The position numbers and the translations under genes were made by a program. The notes below the pieces were generated by a model, which did not search any database, was not told the DNA's origin, and saw nothing but the letters and a program-made list of their open reading frames with translations. From Meloidogyne chitwoodi (Eukaryota; Nematoda; Chromadorea; Rhabditida; Meloidogynidae), in the NCBI GenBank assembly GCA_015183035.1, contig JACZZP010000003.1, positions 1,364,001 to 1,428,000 of the forward strand: DNA of 64,000 nt. Direction: 5' to 3'. Every line of letters starts with the position of its first letter. Positions within the stretch are counted from its first letter, which is position 1. This document shows, piece by piece, positions 59,017 through 64,000 of the stretch.

Positions 59017-61882
59017 TTAAAAAATATTATTATTATTTTCATTATTATTACTAATTTGTTCAAACAATTTGTCTTCTCTAATTGGACAATTTTTAATATT
59101 TTCTTCTTTTGTCTGTTCATATAAACTTTGCCATTTAGATAAATTATTTCGATAATTATCCATTCGTCGACACCATTCTCTTTGAACTGCATGAAATTGT
59201 TCTACACTTTTTGGTTTAACACAATTCTCTTTTTTTTAATTAAAAAATTAGAAATTAATAAAAAAATATTATTTTAATAAATATTACCTCTATCCACTGT
59301 AATTGAATATTCAACCAATTTATTATTATCATCATCATCTTCTAAACAAGTCCAAATACCATTTAAAATTTGAGTTATATTTAAAAGAATTAGTCCTCCA
59401 TTGTTTGTCAAAATATATTTATCAGAATTAAAAACTTTAAAAAAATATAAATTTAATTTTATATAAATACTTTTTTCTCCATTAAAAATCCATTTAATAT
59501 TATTTTCATTATCTGCTCCAGGACATTTTAAATGTAAAGAATCTCCTGGGAATGCAGTTAATTCGATAGGTTTTGTTAATTTATAACAACTATAAATTGA
59601 TGTTTCATCTGTTGTTAACCAACCAGCTGTATTTGAATGTTTTATTTCCTTTTTTTTTAAAAAATCATTTTTAAAAACAAAATAAAAATAAATAACCGAA
59701 GGAAAACATTCCCGCCGATGAATTGACCAAGAACAGAGAGGATCACGAACACAATTTTTACAATTTTGTCCATATAATGAACATTGACCTATTCTATATT
59801 GTTCAACTCTTTTTTCATTTGTTAAATAAATATATTCTCCAGGTAATATTGCAATTGAATTAATTCTTTCAATATTAGGTAATTCATAAATTGCCAATAA
59901 ATAAGTATTTCCTTTTATTTTATCATTTATTTTTTCATGTAATATTTTTAATAAAACATTTTGCCTTAAATTTATTTTTTAAATTTAAAACTTTAAAAAC
60001 AAAAATTACTTTGGAGCATAAACAAATAAAAGAATTTTATTATTTTCTTTCTTTTCTTTATCTTCTATAATATTTGCCACTAATGAAGTAAATATTGTTT
60101 GACCTTTATGAATTATAGGATTATTTCCTAATGACTGAATTTGTTCTGCCATAAGTAAATGTTGTTTAGCAAAATGTAAATCTTCATCAGAAAGTTGACG
60201 AGTATCTTCTTGACACTTTAAAATTTAAAATAATTTTTTTTTAATTTTTCAAGTATTTAACAAAAATAGAGGAGGAGAAGAGCACCCAAAAATATAAATT
60301 TTCTTTTTATAAAAATATTATTTTAAACAATTACAGTTCCAGGCCTCTTTCCTTGAATAGAAATTTGTTCAGCAGAAATAGTAGCCCAACAACCACTTTC
60401 TGCTGATTGTTGTTCCAGAAATGGGCCATTATCAAAAACCTTTTTTTAAATAATAATAATTATTTTATTTATTTATTTATAAAAAATACTTTATTTATTT
60501 CAAAAAGAGAAAATACACAAATTGCTGATGATTGATAAGGGGTATTTTCTGCAGCAATAAATGTTGAATAAAAAAGAGAATTGCTACCAATTTCATCTGA
60601 TAAATCAACACGTGTAACACTTTCTAAAAAAATAATTATTTAAATTTAGTTTATTAAAAAAAATTTTTTAACGAATTTGGTTGAAATAAAATCCATTTAA
60701 TGAACAATTTAAATTAGCTTTTACAAAAGAAGTCCAAACCTTTAAAAATTAAACAAAAACATTTAAAATTTTAAAAAATATTTTTACTTGACGTAAAACT
60801 TGACGTCCTCCTAAATCAGATTTACAAAGCCTCGCAACTCTTGACACAACAGAACCTTTGTTGTTATTACAATTGGCAGAAGTTAATTGCTCACGGAAAA
60901 AGAAAAATATATAAGGACCAGAAGAGAAAGAACCAACAAATTGAGGTTCTAAAAATTATTTTTTTTTAAATAAATAAAAAGTTTAAAAATAAAAACCATT
61001 TAACCAATTAGAATCATAAATTGGAGTACGTAAAGCTGGATGTACTTCTCTATTACCATCAACACTCATTAATGGAGGTCTATATATTAATTGATTTTCT
61101 AAAGAAAGTCCAGTTCTAATTCCAGAATATATAGCTGGTAAATCATCTGGATTACCTTCCTCTAAAATTAAAAAAAATTAATCAAATATTCAATTTTAAT
61201 TAAAAAAACAAACCAGTATAAACAGCTGTAGTATTTAAACCCTCATGTTGAGAACAAATACCTATTTGAGTATGAGATTCTTGTTTTTCAATAAGAGAAT
61301 GTCCATCTACAGAACCAAGTTGGGGTTTCATTGATTGACTTGAACAAAACTAATTTAAAAATAAAAAAGAAAAATATTTTAATTTTTATTTACCAGTAAA
61401 TCTCCATTAGATTTTATAAACATTTGTCGAATCCAAAAATCACATTCCCTTTCACTATTACCCATTTTCAAACATTCTTCTTTTTCTTCTGGATTTATTG
61501 AAAACATTTTATGTTCAAACTAAAATTTTAATTTTTTTAAGTTAAAATTTAAAAAATACTAAAGCAGTTGAAGAAGTATCATTAATATTATAAAGCCAAA
61601 GTCTAAATAAATTCCCTCGAGCACCAACATAAAGAGCACTAAGTTTTGAATTAATAATCATTGGACCAAAGGAAGGAGGAAAATAAGAAGGTAAATTATT
61701 TTGTCCAAATTGTTTAGATTGTTGTTTATAAACATTCCAAGTGAAAATATTATCTAAATAAAAATATTTAAAAATAAAAATCTGAAAAATAATAAAAAAA
61801 AACCTGGATTTATTTTAACAGTAAAGTTGGCACATAAATTTATCAAGTAAAAAATAAATAAATTTATAATTATTAACAACAT
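59017..61882 (-). CDS. mab-20: Secreted semaphorin, MAB-20/Sema2-like
   Basis: Semaphorins are guidance ligands for plexins. A signal peptide, [20 protein letters not shown] (ATG 61882-61880), leads to a sema domain. Recognisable blocks include [40 protein letters not shown] and [20 protein letters not shown]. The sema domain also has [38 protein letters not shown] and [13 protein letters not shown]. Then comes a PSI domain ([20 protein letters not shown] and onward) and an Ig-like domain ([12 protein letters not shown]...GIWTCLED). The C-terminal region [19 protein letters not shown] resembles the Trp/Cys tail of Sema-2 proteins. No transmembrane segment is visible, so it is secreted. The stop in frame with these exons is TAA at 59019-59017; a longer frame to 59004 is out of phase. 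Confidence 0.9.
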
Positions 61883-62891
61883 AATATTAACAAAAATAAT
61901 ATAAAATTAATTTTAAAAAATTCAAAAAATTTGTTTTAGCTTTTTGGACATCGAATAAATTGAAAAGGGAAGAGACCAGCAGAAGAGAGAGTTAATTTGT
62001 GTTTTGGGCTAAACTAAAAGAAAGCGGTCGATGAATGGACACACACAAGCAAACCTAGCGATATTTAAATATAATATTTATGTATGAGAAAATTAAAAGA
62101 TCTAGCAACAAATAAAAAAAAAGAAAATTCTTAATAAATTACTTTTTAAGTATTTTTATGGTCATAATAAAAACATTTTTCAAGAAATAATTATTTAAAA
62201 ATAAAGATTTTTTAATTTAATAAAAACAATTATTTAATCAAAAAATATTTATGAACAGACGATAATTTAGAAACGCTGAAAAGTATGTCTGACCACGAGA
62301 AAAAAATTTGAGTAATGAAAGGATATGGTTGTCTTCTTCTTTTCTTTCTATTAAAATATAACATTTTCCAATTTTGGCAAAACCTACATATACAATTTAG
62401 AGCAAAAATAAAGGGAAAAATAGCTTTCGACTATGTATTTTTGAAGCAAGCGTGGTTTATTTATACATAACAACAAAAACATATAAAATATCCAATCCTT
62501 TAAATAAAAATTTTAAAGTAATGACCAAAATATTAAAAAGTTAAAAAAGAATTGGAAAAAAAGGAAAAACTTTCTAAAAATTTAAAGAAAAAGTAATATT
62601 TTTTTAAAATATATATATTAAAATAATATATTGATTTGAGAAAAATTAGTTTACTTAAAGTAATAGGCAATATATATATTCGGGAAAAAATATTTTTCTA
62701 AAAATATCTATTTATTATAAATTAACAAAAAGTCTTTAATCACAATAAAATTTTGATCAAGTCAATTAATTTCATTCAATTTCTCAAAAATTGTATTGAC
62801 AAAACAAATTAAAATCTTTAAAAAATAAATATTAATTTTAAGAAACGGTTAATTGGAAAATTTAAAATTAAAATTTAAACGTACAAATAAA
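61883..62891. other. 5' flank of the semaphorin gene
   Basis: About 1 kb of AT-rich sequence between two minus-strand genes. I see no gene, inverted repeat or RNA. It should contain the semaphorin promoter. Confidence 0.5.
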
Positions 62892-63750
62892 CTATGCAGG
62901 TGGTTGTTTATTATTATTATTAGAAGAATAAATAGTTGAAGACATAATTAATTTAGACAATTCTAGCCTATCATCAATTGATTGAAATTCGACCAAATCA
63001 AAAAGATCAGGACGGCGTATTTCGAACTCTTCCAAACCTTCCATTATTTGACTTTTGTTTTTTGTATCTTTTATAGAATTTGTAGTAGGGTATTGCTTTA
63101 CCTCATTTGACCTTTGTGGATGTAAAAGTACTATTTTTAAAAGGTAATTTAAAAAAATTAATAATAAAATATTTTACAAGGCTTTGCAGTCAACTGCTCC
63201 TTTAAAGGTAATAAATTATTTGTTTGAGCACTTCTTTCAATTATTTGGTTATTCTCAAAATTAAAAAACGAAGGAGAAGATACTGATGAAAAAGAATTTT
63301 TCAAAAGAACTCCAGATTGAATTGGGTCTATTTTTTTATTTTTAGTAATTTGGCAAATATCGGTATCAAAAATTTCAAATGAACTTAAAGAATAAAAAAT
63401 ATTTCTTTCTTATTTAGAGTAAAAAAATAAAAAACCTCTTTTGTTCATCTTCACTTGAAATTAAAAGTTTGTTAGCTCCATCTTCTAAATAGAGTTTTTC
63501 TCTATCATATCTTTCAATAGCAAGCCTCTCATTATCAAATTCGTACTAAAAATTATTATATTAAAACTCAAATTTTGACATAAAAAAACCTTATATTCTT
63601 TCAAATCAGGTATTTGTAGATTTGGAAGATGAATAGTTGGTAGTGGATAAAAAGCAAAGTTAAGTTCCATTGGCAAATCATAGATAAAATCTGTTTATTT
63701 AAAAAAGAAAAATTTCTAATATTACCTGCCGGCGTTCGACATCCACACAT
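62892..63750 (-). CDS. Small protein with a possible UMA (UBAP1/MVB12-type) motif
   Basis: Five exons from ATG 63750-63748 (MCGCRTPA) give a protein of about 190 residues ending SNNNNKQPPA, TAG 62894-62892. The second exon encodes DFIYDLPMELNFAF followed by LPTIHLPNLQIPDLKEYK, then YEFDNERLAIERYDREKL. Spacing of the DLPMELN, LPN..IPDL and YEFDNE elements resembles the UMA domain that places UBAP1 or MVB12 in ESCRT-I, which sorts ubiquitinated cargo. The rest is polar, with ITKNKKIDPIQSGVLLKNSF and an acidic helical end (FDLVEFQSIDDRLELSKLIM). Homology is suggested by pattern only. It may equally be a lineage-specific protein. Confidence 0.6.
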
Positions 63751-64000
63751 TAAATAATTAAATGACTAAAAAATATAATTCAAAAAATAATATCTACAAA
63801 TAGAAGAAAGATTGGTAATATTTAGATAACGGTAATCCGTTCCTATAATTCACAGTGCTTAGAAAGCGGTCATAGCAAAATTTGTGCAGTCTCTCGTTTT
63901 TCTTTCTTTCTATAATTCACTCTCTCGTTTTAAGCATTACTCTCGTTTTTCATTTTACCCAGAAATGAGGTTACCTACTTTAAAATCCAATATCTCGGCT
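63751..64000. other. Right edge
   Basis: 5' flank of the last minus-strand gene. Contains three ctctcgtttt-type motifs (63892-63901, 63931-63940, 63950-63959), and no coding sequence was seen. Confidence 0.5.

Noticed and set aside
59004..59192. Longer 3' frame of the semaphorin gene ending at 59004
   Set aside because: It is not in phase with the semaphorin exons; the correct frame ends at 59017.

Overview
The window is nuclear DNA from a nematode. It is very AT-rich, the genes are dense and cut into many small exons, and most introns are about 40-60 bp with GT...AG ends. The recognisable proteins are nematode-like: a ZP-domain cuticlin, a CYFIP/GEX-2, a MAB-20-type semaphorin, carboxypeptidases with C-terminal ShKT domains, and an FG/RGG-rich DEAD-box helicase. 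Base composition and gene structure would fit a tylenchid such as a root-knot nematode (Meloidogyne), but this is inference. No rRNA, tRNA, CRISPR array or bacterial-type feature was recognised.

Layout from left to right. The end of an RGG/QN-rich protein gene (+, to 1613). An HSF-1 gene (-, 1987-4744) whose C-terminal region contains one exon copied three times in tandem. A FLYWCH/MULE-derived gene (+, 5698-8289), an ERp44-type thioredoxin gene (+, 8463-10358) and a polyprenyl diphosphate synthase, coq-1 (+, 10962-12713). A STAR-type KH RNA-binding gene (-, 13047-15898). A KGD4/MRPS36-like gene (+, about 16.6-16.9 kb) and the tubulin deglutamylase ccpp-1 (+, 17142-22626). The WAVE-complex subunit gex-2 (-, 22808-28428). 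A repeat-rich gap with two fold-back elements. A cuticlin (+, 30871-32658) converging on ctr-9 (-, 32886-37232). A second repeat-rich gap. Two tandem secreted M14 carboxypeptidases (+, 39658-45562). A 0.95 kb fold-back element. A Vasa/GLH-like DEAD-box helicase built on an array of duplicated FG/RGG exons (+, 47024-51008). A TCP11-family gene (-, 51384-53549), a TDP-43 homologue (+, 53886-56846), a fatty-acid 2-hydroxylase (+, 57381-58739), a secreted semaphorin (-, 59017-61882) and a small gene with a possible UMA domain (-, 62892-63750).

The genes do not form one pathway. They are mostly conserved housekeeping, RNA-biology and developmental genes. Short same-strand spacings (8289 to 8463, and 16895 to 17142) could reflect nematode operons, but no spliced-leader evidence can be read from genomic DNA. 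The most distinctive signals are structural. Two genes have grown by tandem duplication of symmetric exons (hsf-1 and the helicase). There is also a population of short inverted-repeat elements with GGG termini and 9-bp target duplications, a pattern expected of Mutator-like (MULE) elements, in the same window as a gene descended from a MULE transposase. I found no clear new multi-gene system.
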